Assembly (NCBI GenBank): GCA_008729055.1
Contig: SDUX01000002.1
Span: forward strand, 4,553,874 to 4,617,873
DNA: 64,000 nt
DNA from: Pyropia haitanensis
Taxonomy: Eukaryota; Rhodophyta; Bangiophyceae; Bangiales; Bangiaceae
Direction of reading: 5' to 3'
In this document: positions 1 to 9,946 of the stretch, piece after piece
Layout: every line of letters starts with the position of its first letter
How positions within the stretch are numbered: position 1 is the stretch's first letter
Translations under genes and position numbers: made by a program
The notes under the pieces: model-generated
Told to the model about the DNA's origin: nothing
Seen by the model: the letters and a program-made list of their open reading frames with translations, nothing else
The model's database searches: none

Positions 1-3000
1 AACACCGCAAGCATCCCTCCAGCCAGGCGGGTCTGCCTCAGTGCCGATTCTGGTTCATCGCGGTCAAGACCGTCGCCGTACAAGTGGTACACCGCGGAAG
101 AAACGATAGTCTCTCCCCCAGCGGAAGAGCCCAACGACAGCACCGGTGGCGGCCCCGCGGTGGGCAGAGAAAGAAAATACGAAGGGCACAGCGCGTCCTC
201 GTCCAGGTCAAAGATCTTGACAAACTGGCGGGTGGTGGCAAGGACGCGCACAACAGGCCCACCCGCATCAACCACCCAGGACGCTGACAGCAGCCGGTTG
301 TCGCCATCACGGCCGCCACCGTCGATGACGCCTACCTCCACCCCAAGCCGGCCGCGCACCCGCCCAGTGTCCGCATCCAGCGTCCACACTTCGCACCGCG
401 TGTCGCCATGAAGGAGCAAATACCGCGAGTCAAATGGGTGGAAGTCGAGGCCAGTCACGGGGAAGTTCGCTTCAGTCTGGGAGAGCGTCTGCAATGCCGA
501 GCGGTCGAGGCTCGACTGGCTGTGGGCGGCCACGGCGGCGCCTCCGTCGTCACCAGAGTCTGCACCGGCGGGCGTGCGCGGCACCGCGGGCAGCGCCAGC
601 AGCGACGGCAGCATCGCAAGCGTGATGCGGCCAGACGTATCGGCCGACGCCACACGACCGGACGCGTCGGCCACGAGCAATGAGCCGCCTCCCAAAGCGA
701 CATCCACACCAATACTGCTGCGACGGAGAGCAGACGCTGAGCCGCCCCGGATTGTGCCAGCGTGCGAGAAGAGGCCCGATGACAAGCGCATGGCTGTTCC
801 AACCACTTCCCCGCCGCTCTCTACCTCGGACCAAAGACACGGAGGTGACGGCAGCCCCCCGCAGCTGCCCGACCCACCGACAGATGCAGAGTCCCCAGAC
901 CCCGCTCCTGCAGTGGACAAGAAGCAGCCTTGTACTGCAGAATCCACCGTTGACAGCAGGGACTCGCACACGGAGTCGGACGACACTGCTGACGCCCTGG
1001 TCAGCTGAAGGGGTGTTAGCCGGGGGGGCTCCCTCTGCCCCTCCGCCGCGGCGGCCACCGCCCAAAACAGTGCGTCAACGGCAGCAGCAAGCCCCGCCGA
1101 ATCCTGCCGCCACGCTTCTGCCACTCGCGACGCGTGGCGGCGGGCCTCGGTACGCCGCGCGCTTGCCCCTTCCGCAAGAGCCTTGTGCAGGCCCCGCGCA
1201 GTGTCTGCCGCTTCCGCCGCCGCGACGCGGTCATTGTCATGAACAGCACGGGCTGCTGCTGCTGCCGCCGCCGCCGCCTGCCGCGACCGCCGCAGGCTGC
1301 GGCGGTCGCGGCGTAGCGCGCGGAGGTCGGGGAGACTTGGCGGTGGCCGCGGCTCGAGGCACATGCACGAGCGACCGCCTGGCGCGGGTGGCTCCTCGCG
1401 TGGGGCGGGGGGACCACCTCCCCCGCCGCTGCCATCGCCGCCAGCACCACTACGGCCGCCGTCGCCGCCGCCGCGGCCGCCGCCACCACCACCACCACCA
1501 CCACCGAGACGCCCCCCCGAGGCGGCACCCATGCGACTCCAGTGGAGCGGCATATTCCGCCGCGATGAGAGCGACGAGATGTGACGGAGGCGCCCGACCG
1601 ACCCCGCCCCGGCCCGCACTGGCGGCGGAGGTGGCGGCGGCGGCGGTGACAGCGAGCCACGCACCCCCCCTATGCCCAGCTGTTGCCCAATCGGCATCGC
1701 ACCCAGCGCCGCCGCCTGAGCAGCAGCCGCGGCCGCGGCCACGGAGCTGCAGTCACAAAAAAAGCGAGAGAGCCGGGAGTAGGCCACCTCGTGGCCCGCG
1801 TGGCACACACGCGCGCACACTCCACACACACCTTCACTGCCAGAGAGCTTGCAGGTGTAGCAGAAGTACCAGTGCTGCTCGACAAACTCCGAGCCAGTGG
1901 TAGTAAAGGTGCAGCATCGGGCCGCAAGCGCAGCCTCGGCTGCCAGCTCCTCTGCTTCTTCCATGTCAGTGAGACTGTCGCTGTCACCATCGTCGCTGGA
2001 GCTTGAGCCTGTGTGCAATGGCGATGCGAATCCGTCGTCTGTCGGCGAGTCGTCGCTATCGCTACCACCGCCGTCACCGTCGATGCCAACCTCGATCTTG
2101 TCGCTGTCGTGACCGCCATCCGAAGAGTCGGCTGCTGCACCGTGCCGACGCCTAGCAGATGCCACCGCACGGCATGCGGTGTCCAGGCCCAAAACCAGCA
2201 GGTACAACTTGCGACGGGCACAAGCTGCCGCATCGTGCGCTGCGCCCGCCTCCCGCAGCGGGGCTCCTGCAGCGACGCTGGCAGCATTGACGGTCTCCCC
2301 TTCATTGACACGCTGCAAAGGTGACTCTGACTGCTGAAGGGCGACCAACAGCTCCCACATGAGTGAGACCAGATCGTCCGCAACCGCCGATGAAGAACCG
2401 CTTCCGTGATGCGCGGCTACGGCCGCAAACTCGATGCCTCGACGAAGGGTGTCAAAGCTGAGGGCAGTTACTTTGGTCGCCCGCAGGGCCGCCACAACCG
2501 CAGTCGCCGCGGAGGTAGCCGCGGTGGCCCCGTGTGAATCCCCTGAGAGCGACAGAAAGAGCGACTGTAGCGCAATGGCCGCCTCACTACCGGGGTTGTC
2601 CACCACTACCGCGGCGACCAGAGAGCTAAACGGCGCCGTCTCCGCATCAGACGGCGCCGCACAGGACTCATCCAAGGCAGCCCCCACCACGCATCGCCAC
2701 ATGTTCGCATCTGCCGTCGTCGAAGCCTCCTCAACCAACGCCGTTAGGGCGCACAAACCCGCGCCACCATCCGCGGATCCGCCTTCCGGGACGTCTCTCC
2801 CCGCAGCCGAGCGCAGGGCAGCCATGAAAGCGGGGGCGAGCGACACTCGTGGCGGCAGCAACGCTCGCAGGTCTGTATCCAGCGCGGCTGACGTGGCACA
2901 GAGCGGTGGGTCAACGGCGGTGGCGGTCCCACCCCCACCATCCACCTCATCTGGCAGACAAAACACGGTCCGAACCGCGGCGGTCGTCAACCACATCCAG

Positions 3001-6000
3001 TCCGCGCGCCAGGCGCTGAGCGTGGCAGTGCCCGCGGCAGCGGCAGACACTACCCGCGCCAGGCCGTGTGCAGTGACAACCCGCACAGCGGTAGCATAGG
3101 CATCCACGTCAGTGGCACCAGCCGTGTCGGCACGCGCATTAATCCAGTGCACAAGCAGCGACAGGGCAGACGCCGCAGCAGGGGGCGACCCAGGCGTGGC
3201 AACAGATGTCGATGACGGCGGCTGCGGAGGCACTGATGGAGGCGGCGGGGGCGGCGGCACCGCGGGTGTAGCCGCATCCAGAGTTTCCTTGTCTGCGGTG
3301 CACGCCAGCCCTGCCGCAATCTCCGCGGCCGTTCTCGCAGCGGCGGCATCGACCGTTCCCTGTCCCGCCGCACGCACAAGCACGCACACGGCATCCAGCG
3401 CAGCTCCCAGAGCCCCCCATCGTACGCCTGAATGTGAAGCGACCAGGCGCATCTCGCGCAGCGCGACGGCGCGTGACGTGGCAACTGGCGGCAACTCAGC
3501 GGCCGCCTCGACTGCTGCCCGGACGGGCAGGTTGCCACCCCCCCCAGCTACCGCGCCGCGATCAGCCGTCGCCGCCCAACTACCCACAACATCAAGGAGA
3601 GCAGCAAGCTGGGGCGGCGCCAAGCGCGCGTCCAAGCGGTCCGTCGCCGCTGCCGCGGTGCGGGCGTCGTGGAGCCACGTCCGCATCAGTGCCTCAGCGA
3701 CAATGGCGTGACCAACAGTCGGTGCCCGTGACGGGTGCAGTGCCGCCACGGCGGTAAGGACGTCGGTCAGAGCGGGGGTATACGCGCCCGACAGGAGGGC
3801 GTCGACGAGCTCATGAACGTGACCAGTTGCCGTAGCGGAGCGGCACGCAATGGCAGCGGGTGTTGCCTTCTCGCCGTCACCACCCCCTCCGCCGTTCATC
3901 GCGTGGGTAGTGAGAGCACGCAGCCGGACAGCCAGGCGAAGCGCCCCTTCGCTGGCTATGCTCGCGCTACCAGCCCAGTCGCCTGATGGCAGCTCCGTCG
4001 CGGCCCCACCATCACCAGCGGGCGCACTCCACAGCGGCATGCACACGGCGTCTGCTGCGCGCGCAGCCGACGACGCGGCACGGAGGAACGAGACCGAAAT
4101 GGTGCCGTCTATTGCGGTGTCCTGCAATGGCGACCGCTCCCATCGAACCAGCAGTGCCGCTACCCAGCTGGAACACGCGCCTGCCGGGGCGCACGCCAGA
4201 GCCGCCGGTCCAGTCAGCGGGCGCTCCCCCGAGGAACCGGAGGAAGCTGCCAACACACGTCGGGCGGCACGGGCGACCTCGGGTGCCCGCGGCGGCTGAG
4301 CAAGGACAAGAACCGCAAGCTCCGTCAAGGCTAACAGCGCCGCCACTGCGTGTGCGTCCATCGTCAGCGGTGCGACACCCGTGGGAACGCCACCGCCCGC
4401 TGGTGCAGGCAGCGATGGTGGCGGCAACAGCCTGAAAATATGATGCAGGGTGCAGGCTAGGTCGCCGCTGCAGGACGGTGGCCCTCGCCCGACGCTCAGC
4501 GCGAGTCCGTGTGCAGCGAGGAAGAAGGCAGCGGCCGACGCCCTGCCGGCACCCCCAGAGGATACGTCACTGCCAAAGGCCGTTCTGGTGGCGGGTGCAG
4601 CCAGATCCCTCACAGAAGCAGCGTAGGTGCGAACGAGGCGGCTGCCCACGGTGGCCACAGCCGCCGGTGGGCACGCCCGCCGAAGCCAGTCCAGGACGGT
4701 AGTGGCCCAGGCAGCGCTCGTAGCAGGCAGCGCAGCAATGACAACCTCAGGCGCAGCGTCACGCGGTGTCCCATGGTCCAACACATCGCCCACGACGGCC
4801 GCAGGGTCGACGCCCGCTGGCGGGAGTGCCTCGAGCACTGCTAGGGTAGCACGCTCCAGTAGGGGATGGAGGGCCACCAGGCCCGCTTTGGCCGCTTCCA
4901 CGTCCGCAGCGGAAGCGTCCGAGCCCCCGCCACCGCTGTCGCCCTCCCCGCCACCCCCACTCGATGGTACCCAACCGCCCGCCACCGTTACCGACAGGTG
5001 GAAAAGGCCATCCAGCAGTGCCACCGCGCCGGTTGCAGTCAGCGGCGGGCCCAGCCCAACAGCCGTCCCAAGCGCTTCACATCCAAGCGCGGCGGCGCCA
5101 AACGCCTGCGCCGCAGCTTCCCGCCGAGACCGAGCAAGGGTGTCGGCCGAGGTGAGCCGGCGGACACCCCCCGCCGCCCGTGGCCTCCCCGTCGGTCGGG
5201 CAGCTGGGGATGGTGGCTCTACAAAGAGACTGCCAAACATTCCGCCGCGAGGGGAGTTCCCCAACGAGGGCGGCCCACCAGAGGCAGCCTCAGCTGAAGT
5301 GGGGCCACCAGCTGGCGTGGCCAGCATGCTGTCGGGCCCACCACCGGCAGCCGTGGCAGCAGGGGGGGTGGTACAGCTCACAGCGTCCGTATCCTTGGGC
5401 GTTGCCGCTGACGACGCAGCCGCAGTAACTGCAACCTCCGCGGCCTCTGCAACACACGCCACACTCTCGCGTACGACGGTCAACAGGTGGGAGGCCAGTA
5501 ACCCAGCCGGGTTGCTGCCGGTCAAACCCTCGATGGTACCATTGCCTGCGCGCTCCACGTACGCTCCCAGCGCCGCCGCTACCCGCTCTCGAACTGTGCC
5601 ATCGCCGGCAGGGGCAGTGGGAGTGGCCGACTCACCACCCAATGCCGTCGCCCACACAGGGGCGGCAAGAACCGCGGGAGGCGTCGGTATGGGCGTCGAC
5701 GGCAGGAGCGCCCCCACGGCAGCCACACAGACGGCCAGACCTCCTGGCGGAAGCCGCGTCGCCCGCGCGACTAGATCATCCGCGAGTTGTGGATGGACGC
5801 CGCGTGGCCGCCGCCGGGTGGCCTCGACCGCCGTGGAGAGCGCGTCGGCCGCGCCGCCCGTGTTGGTCGCCACAAGCGCGGCGACCAGCGCCGACTCTGT
5901 CGCTGGTCGGCCAGACGCGCTGAGCGACAATGCCAGCGGACGCGACGGCTCGGCGACGGCCGCGGCCGCGACCACGGGCGGGGCGGAGAGCCCCCCAAAG

Positions 6001-7154
6001 GCAGCGCTAAAGAGCCCCCGCACGCCAGCCGGCGGCGGCACCCCTCCCACCGCTGCCGCCGCCGCGGCGGCCGCCGCAAGCCACGGTCCCGGTTCCAGAG
6101 CCGGCGCCACCGCCGCGGCGGCGCCGACCGACTCGGCAGCGGGGAGAAGGTGCGCCACCGCGGCCACGCTGCCGTCGCGACGCGCGCCGCCAGCGGCGGG
6201 GGGATGCGCGCCAGCGGGCCCATCTAGGTCCCCCATCGCCGCCACGTCGGCCTCTAGGTCCGCGGCAGCCGCGGTCAACCACAAGCAGCGAGCCGACAGG
6301 TCAAGCAGCCCCACCGCGTCGCCCCCCCGCCCGCCATGCGCGGCAACCGCCAGCGCAGCGGCGGCCGCCGTCAGTGCCGCCGCCGCGCCGACGCTGCCAA
6401 ACACCAAGAGCGGAGGGGACGCCGGGGCCAGGACACCAGGCCGTGCCGACCCGCGCCCAGACGGCGGCAGGCCACCGCCACCGCCGCTGGCGCTTCCCCA
6501 CCACGGCGACGCTGACACCGCCACCGAGCCGACGAGGCCCAACAACGAGGCGTGGCTGAACAGGGCGCCCAGGCGTGCGGGCGACGACGAGGCCCCGGCG
6601 GCGGCGTCGCCACCATTCGCAAGGCGGGATGCGTGCGGGAAGAGCCGCTCCAGCGCCGACACCGCATCGGCCGCAGCGGCCACCGCCGACGCCGCTGAGA
6701 CGCCCGGCGCGCCCCCCCCCCCACCACCCCCACCAACACAGGCGGACGAGACAGCGGCGGCGGCGGAGGTGATGACGCCGAGCTCCACCACCGCGGCGGC
6801 GTCGACCAGCGCCCAGTGCAGAGACGTCCCGTCCTCGTCCAACGCCAGGGCCGGCGGCGGCGGCGCCCCCCCACGGACACCCAGCGGCGCCTCCCCTGCG
6901 GGCGCCGCCGCCGACACCACGCATTCATCGTCGAGCGGGATGGGCAGGGGCGCATCCGCCGGGGTGGCAAGGGCGTCGGCCAGCGTCAGCGACGGGGCCA
7001 CCGTGCCACTCGAGGGAGGCGGGCCCGTGATGACCACGGGCGGGACGCCCCAGGCTTCCAATAGGGCTTGCACAGTGGGGGAGGGGGCGCCGCCGCGGGC
7101 CGCGCTGGTGGCACGACGTACCGCAGCGGCACGCAGCGTCTTGACCTGCACCAT
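1..7154 (-). CDS. UBR4: UBR4/BIG-type giant E3 ubiquitin ligase, N-terminal part (3' end off the left edge)
   Basis: The frame is open without a stop from an ATG at 7154 to the left edge, giving 2,384 codons in one exon. An in-frame stop lies 25 bp upstream at 7179-7181, so this is the first possible ATG. A UBR-box zinc finger at residues ~1748-1803 (nt ~1745-1915) reads CTFTTTGSEFVEQHW, then CYTCKL, VCGVCARVCHAGHEV and FFCDC, keeping the Cys/His ligands. Near the edge (residues ~2240-2340) the beta-propeller-like region typical of UBR4/BIG appears: FDSRYLLLHGD and FVKIFDLDEDALCPSYF. In BIG/UBR4 the UBR box also lies about 1,600-1,700 residues in. The family recognises N-degrons and ubiquitinates them, and in plants BIG affects auxin transport. 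The N-terminal ~1,700 residues are Ala/Gly-rich with little visible identity. A Gly/Pro-rich insert follows the UBR box. The C-terminal catalytic hemi-RING lies outside the window. Confidence 0.92.
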   Translation of the reverse strand, partial: MVQVKTLRAAAVRRATSAARGGAPSPTVQALLEAWGVPPVVITGPPPSSGTVAPSLTLADALATPADAPLPIPLDDECVVSAAAPAGEAPLGVRGGAPPPPALALDEDGTSLHWALVDAAAVVELGVITSAAAAVSSACVGGGGGGGGAPGVSAASAVAAAADAVSALERLFPHASRLANGGDAAAGASSSPARLGALFSHASLLGLVGSVAVSASPWWGSASGGGGGLPPSGRGSARPGVLAPASPPLLVFGSVGAAAALTAAAAALAVAAHGGRGGDAVGLLDLSARCLWLTAAAADLEADVAAMGDLDGPAGAHPPAAGGARRDGSVAAVAHLLPAAESVGAAAAVAPALEPGPWLAAAAAAAAAVGGVPPPAGVRGLFSAAFGGLSAPPVVAAAAVAEPSRPLALSLSASGRPATESALVAALVATNTGGAADALSTAVEATRRRPRGVHPQLADDLVARATRLPPGGLAVCVAAVGALLPSTPIPTPPAVLAAPVWATALGGESATPTAPAGDGTVRERVAAALGAYVERAGNGTIEGLTGSNPAGLLASHLLTVVRESVACVAEAAEVAVTAAASSAATPKDTDAVSCTTPPAATAAGGGPDSMLATPAGGPTSAEAASGGPPSLGNSPRGGMFGSLFVEPPSPAARPTGRPRAAGGVRRLTSADTLARSRREAAAQAFGAAALGCEALGTAVGLGPPLTATGAVALLDGLFHLSVTVAGGWVPSSGGGGEGDSGGGGSDASAADVEAAKAGLVALHPLLERATLAVLEALPPAGVDPAAVVGDVLDHGTPRDAAPEVVIAALPATSAAWATTVLDWLRRACPPAAVATVGSRLVRTYAASVRDLAAPATRTAFGSDVSSGGAGRASAAAFFLAAHGLALSVGRGPPSCSGDLACTLHHIFRLLPPPSLPAPAGGGVPTGVAPLTMDAHAVAALLALTELAVLVLAQPPRAPEVARAARRVLAASSGSSGERPLTGPAALACAPAGACSSWVAALLVRWERSPLQDTAIDGTISVSFLRAASSAARAADAVCMPLWSAPAGDGGAATELPSGDWAGSASIASEGALRLAVRLRALTTHAMNGGGGGDGEKATPAAIACRSATATGHVHELVDALLSGAYTPALTDVLTAVAALHPSRAPTVGHAIVAEALMRTWLHDARTAAAATDRLDARLAPPQLAALLDVVGSWAATADRGAVAGGGGNLPVRAAVEAAAELPPVATSRAVALREMRLVASHSGVRWGALGAALDAVCVLVRAAGQGTVDAAAARTAAEIAAGLACTADKETLDAATPAVPPPPPPPSVPPQPPSSTSVATPGSPPAAASALSLLVHWINARADTAGATDVDAYATAVRVVTAHGLARVVSAAAAGTATLSAWRADWMWLTTAAVRTVFCLPDEVDGGGGTATAVDPPLCATSAALDTDLRALLPPRVSLAPAFMAALRSAAGRDVPEGGSADGGAGLCALTALVEEASTTADANMWRCVVGAALDESCAAPSDAETAPFSSLVAAVVVDNPGSEAAIALQSLFLSLSGDSHGATAATSAATAVVAALRATKVTALSFDTLRRGIEFAAVAAHHGSGSSSAVADDLVSLMWELLVALQQSESPLQRVNEGETVNAASVAAGAPLREAGAAHDAAACARRKLYLLVLGLDTACRAVASARRRHGAAADSSDGGHDSDKIEVGIDGDGGGSDSDDSPTDDGFASPLHTGSSSSDDGDSDSLTDMEEAEELAAEAALAARCCTFTTTGSEFVEQHWYFCYTCKLSGSEGVCGVCARVCHAGHEVAYSRLSRFFCDCSSVAAAAAAAQAAALGAMPIGQQLGIGGVRGSLSPPPPPPPPPVRAGAGSVGRLRHISSLSSRRNMPLHWSRMGAASGGRLGGGGGGGGGGRGGGDGGRSGAGGDGSGGGGGPPAPREEPPAPGGRSCMCLEPRPPPSLPDLRALRRDRRSLRRSRQAAAAAAAAARAVHDNDRVAAAEAADTARGLHKALAEGASARRTEARRHASRVAEAWRQDSAGLAAAVDALFWAVAAAAEGQREPPRLTPLQLTRASAVSSDSVCESLLSTVDSAVQGCFLSTAGAGSGDSASVGGSGSCGGLPSPPCLWSEVESGGEVVGTAMRLSSGLFSHAGTIRGGSASALRRSSIGVDVALGGGSLLVADASGRVASADTSGRITLAMLPSLLALPAVPRTPAGADSGDDGGAAVAAHSQSSLDRSALQTLSQTEANFPVTGLDFHPFDSRYLLLHGDTRCEVWTLDADTGRVRGRLGVEVGVIDGGGRDGDNRLLSASWVVDAGGPVVRVLATTRQFVKIFDLDEDALCPSYFLSLPTAGPPPVLSLGSSAGGETIVSSAVYHLYGDGLDRDEPESALRQTRLAGGMLAV

Positions 7155-8369
7155 CCGCCGTCGCCGCCGAAGGAACCATCACCGAGGAAAGGGACCCAGC
7201 CCCAAGACACAACACACCAGGCGCGCAAAAACGACACGGTAAGCGCGGCTGATCCCGACGTACAGGCCATCCACGACCTCCGCCACCCGCACAGAAGGGT
7301 GTTGCGATCCCCAGACGGCACAACACGCACACAGGGAATGACGGGGCGCCCACGGACACAAGACAGCCGCACACACAAACGGCGCGAATGAAAAAAAAAA
7401 GAGGTGAGGAGCGTGAAACGTACCGCCATCCGCGCCAACCGCCCGCTCTCTCCGCTCTCCATCGTGTTACCGCCGGCGTGCGCCGCCGTCCGAGCCGGTC
7501 CGAGCCACCCCCAGGTGGGAGACAGCAGCTGCCGCGTCGGGCTTCCCGTGCGTCAGGTGCGACGAATGTCGCCACGAACCATACCACACGCCGACGGGGG
7601 CGGTGCGCGACCGAAAGCGGGCGCAGCGCGGCCGCCAAACACTCCAGCCGCCCTCGACGTCGGTCCGCAAAAGAGCAAACGCGTGTGAGCGCGTGGGTGC
7701 ACCCGCGCGTTCCAGGTGCGAAGCGCCACGGCGTGGTCGCGGAGTGACAGCACCCCGCGCCCGCGCCACCCCCCCCCCCTACCGACCGGCTCAAATCGGG
7801 CCGTCTGGAAGGGGGCCACGTACCAGCGCACCCAGAGTCCGACCGAGAAGAGTCTAGTGATCGAGAATTATAAGGAATACACAGATACAAAGTACGTGAG
7901 TGCCGAGACTTTGTTACTGCTGAGACAAAAGCGCACACGCCCGGAACGGGCGACTCGGTTCCTCTATCAGGTTGGAGAGCCCAACTCGGGAAGAGCCGGA
8001 TTGCCCTTCCGGCGCCGTACTTGGCGAGACCCGCCTCGTGGGCTTGATGCAGGAGGAAGGTTGGGCGTGCCCGATCCCCTAATCAGCTGCCCCTAATCCC
8101 CTAATGCGGTACCTTTCCCCTCTGGAAGAACGCCCCGGCGCTCTCCCATCGCCACAGCAACCATCCCTCTCGTCTGACGTCGACTCGCTTCTGCACCCCG
8201 TCACCCACCTCAGCTCCCCTTCCGTCTCTCCCCCGCCTGCCCCACCGCTCTCCCGCTGCTCTCATCTTAACCACACACCCGCCCTCTTGTCTCGACGACG
8301 GCCGTCGCGGCGCGGGCACTCATCCCCTGCCCTCCCTGCCTGACCCCCCGCCACGCCGCGCGCCGCGGC
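7155..8369. other. Intergenic region upstream of UBR4
   Basis: I see no convincing gene here. The part at 7860-8110 is less GC-rich than its surroundings and contains an ATTATAAGG motif near 7866. Three copies of CCCCTAAT lie at 8076-8083, 8090-8097 and 8098-8105. Together with the UBR4 ATG at 7154 and a possible plus-strand gene at 8370, the region probably holds promoter elements. That is inference only. Confidence 0.5.
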
Positions 8370-8884
8370 ATGGCGCCCACGGCCGCCGCTGCCGGCACCG
8401 CCGCCGCCGCCGCCGCCGCCGCCACCGCCTTTGTCGGCACCCCCGTCCCCGCCGGTGGGGTGCTCGACACACGCCCGCCGCCGCCGCCGCCCGCCGCGGG
8501 TGCCGCCGCTCGTCCCCCCGCCCGTGCCGCGCCACCACCCGCGCGCGCGGCGGCCGGGGCGGCGGCGGTGGCAGCGGCGGCGGCAGCGGCGGTGGCAGCG
8601 GCGGCGGCGGATGCGGCAGCGGCGGCAGCGGCGGCAGCGGCGGCCGCCGCCGCGGCGCCCGAGCCGCCCCCCCCTTCCCCACCGGCGGGGGCTCCCGACC
8701 CCCCACCGGCAGCGACCCCCCCCCCGCTCCCCGCCCGGCTCCCCATGACGGCGGCGGTCAGCCGCCGCCGCCGCCCCCTCCGCCCACCGCCGCCGACTAC
8801 CTAGCGTCGTTGAGCCCCCGCGGGGCCCCCCTCCCCCCCCCGTGGGACCCGCCGCGCCCGCCACCGCCACCGCCGCCACCGCCG

Positions 8885-8919
<35 letters not shown>

Positions 8920-9439
8920 GCCACCGCCAGGTCCGACAGCCGCCTCTGGTGGGGCGCGCCCCCTCCCCCCCCCCCCCCGCCTCCGCCGTCGTTGCTGCGT
9001 GCGGTGGCCACCCGCCTGGCCGCCGCCCTTGCCGCTGCGGTGGCGCTGCTATTTGTGGACATGGCCGCCGCTCGGGGCGTGGCGCTCGCCGCGACCGCGA
9101 CCGCGGTGGTAGTGCTGGTCGTACCCCAGGTGGCGGGGTTGGGTACGTTTGGGGTGTTGGGCGTGGGGAAGCGGAGACGGGGGATGGCGGGGAGTGGAGC
9201 AGGGGGGGGGGGGGGGAAGTTCCGCCGCTGGTGGAGCTTTCTGCGGGCGCATGCGAGGAGGGGGGGGGAATCGGGGAGGGCAGTACCGCGGCCGCGGCCG
9301 GCGCCGTCGTCACCTTGGCCGCCGCCGCCGCTGGTTCGCCACCACCGTCGGCATGAGCGCCCGACCGCGCGGGGTAGCGTCGTGGGATGAGCGAGTGGAC
9401 GGCGGTCAGGAGCGCCCGCGTCCCGCGCCCGCCACGTGA
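8370..9439 (+). CDS. Possible small membrane protein (weak model with frame breaks and one intron)
   Basis: Not a recognised family. From an ATG at 8370 the frame is Ala/Pro-rich. The readable frame then seems to change near the C run at ~8720 (to a segment with TAADYLASLSPRGAP, ~8790-8820) and again in the C run near 8967-8981. It then enters a hydrophobic stretch with two likely membrane segments (LAAALAAAVALLFVDMAAA and ALAATATAVVVLVV, ~9017-9125). A GT at 9130 and an AG at 9283 could bound an intron of 154 bp, leading to a basic tail that ends at 9439. The region is so GC-rich that other frames also look protein-like. The hydrophobic segment is the only real support. Confidence 0.25.
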
Positions 9440-9946
9440 GTGGGGAAGCCCCGCACGGTCACTGACACGGTGGGCTGCGCCTCGTGAGCTGCGTGTGGCT
9501 GTACACCGGGTGTGTATGTCCGTGTGAGGGGGGGGACGCCGCCGCCGCCGCCGGGGGGGTGTTTGGGTGTCGCAGCCGCTGCGGCGCCGTGGCTGCTCCT
9601 GTCCGTGCCCCGCCGTCTGGTCGACGCGCCGCGACGGCTGGCTGGCGCGGCGGGCCGTGCCGCTGCCGCCGTCCGCCGCCGACTGGCCGACCTGTCGCGG
9701 CCGCGGTGACCGATGCGTGCCAGCGGGCGGCGGCGCGGCCGCTCTCGGGCGGCGGTGCGCGTCGGAGGGAACCGCGGCGGCGGCGGTGTGTGTCCACCGG
9801 CACCCTGCGTCAGGACGGAAGAGATAAGAAAATGAACGTAACCGTGCCTGACACCAAGAGATGTGACCGCAGGTGGAGTCACATCCCGAGCCGCAACGGA
9901 GACCCCCCTCCCTGCCCCGCGTTCGCCGTCGAGTGCGCGGGACGCG

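Noticed and set aside
4627..7242. 871-codon plus-strand open frame, Ala/Ser/Thr/Pro-rich
   Set aside because: It lies antisense to the UBR4/BIG frame, which has clear conserved motifs downstream in the same frame. The plus frame is a GC-composition shadow with no domain.
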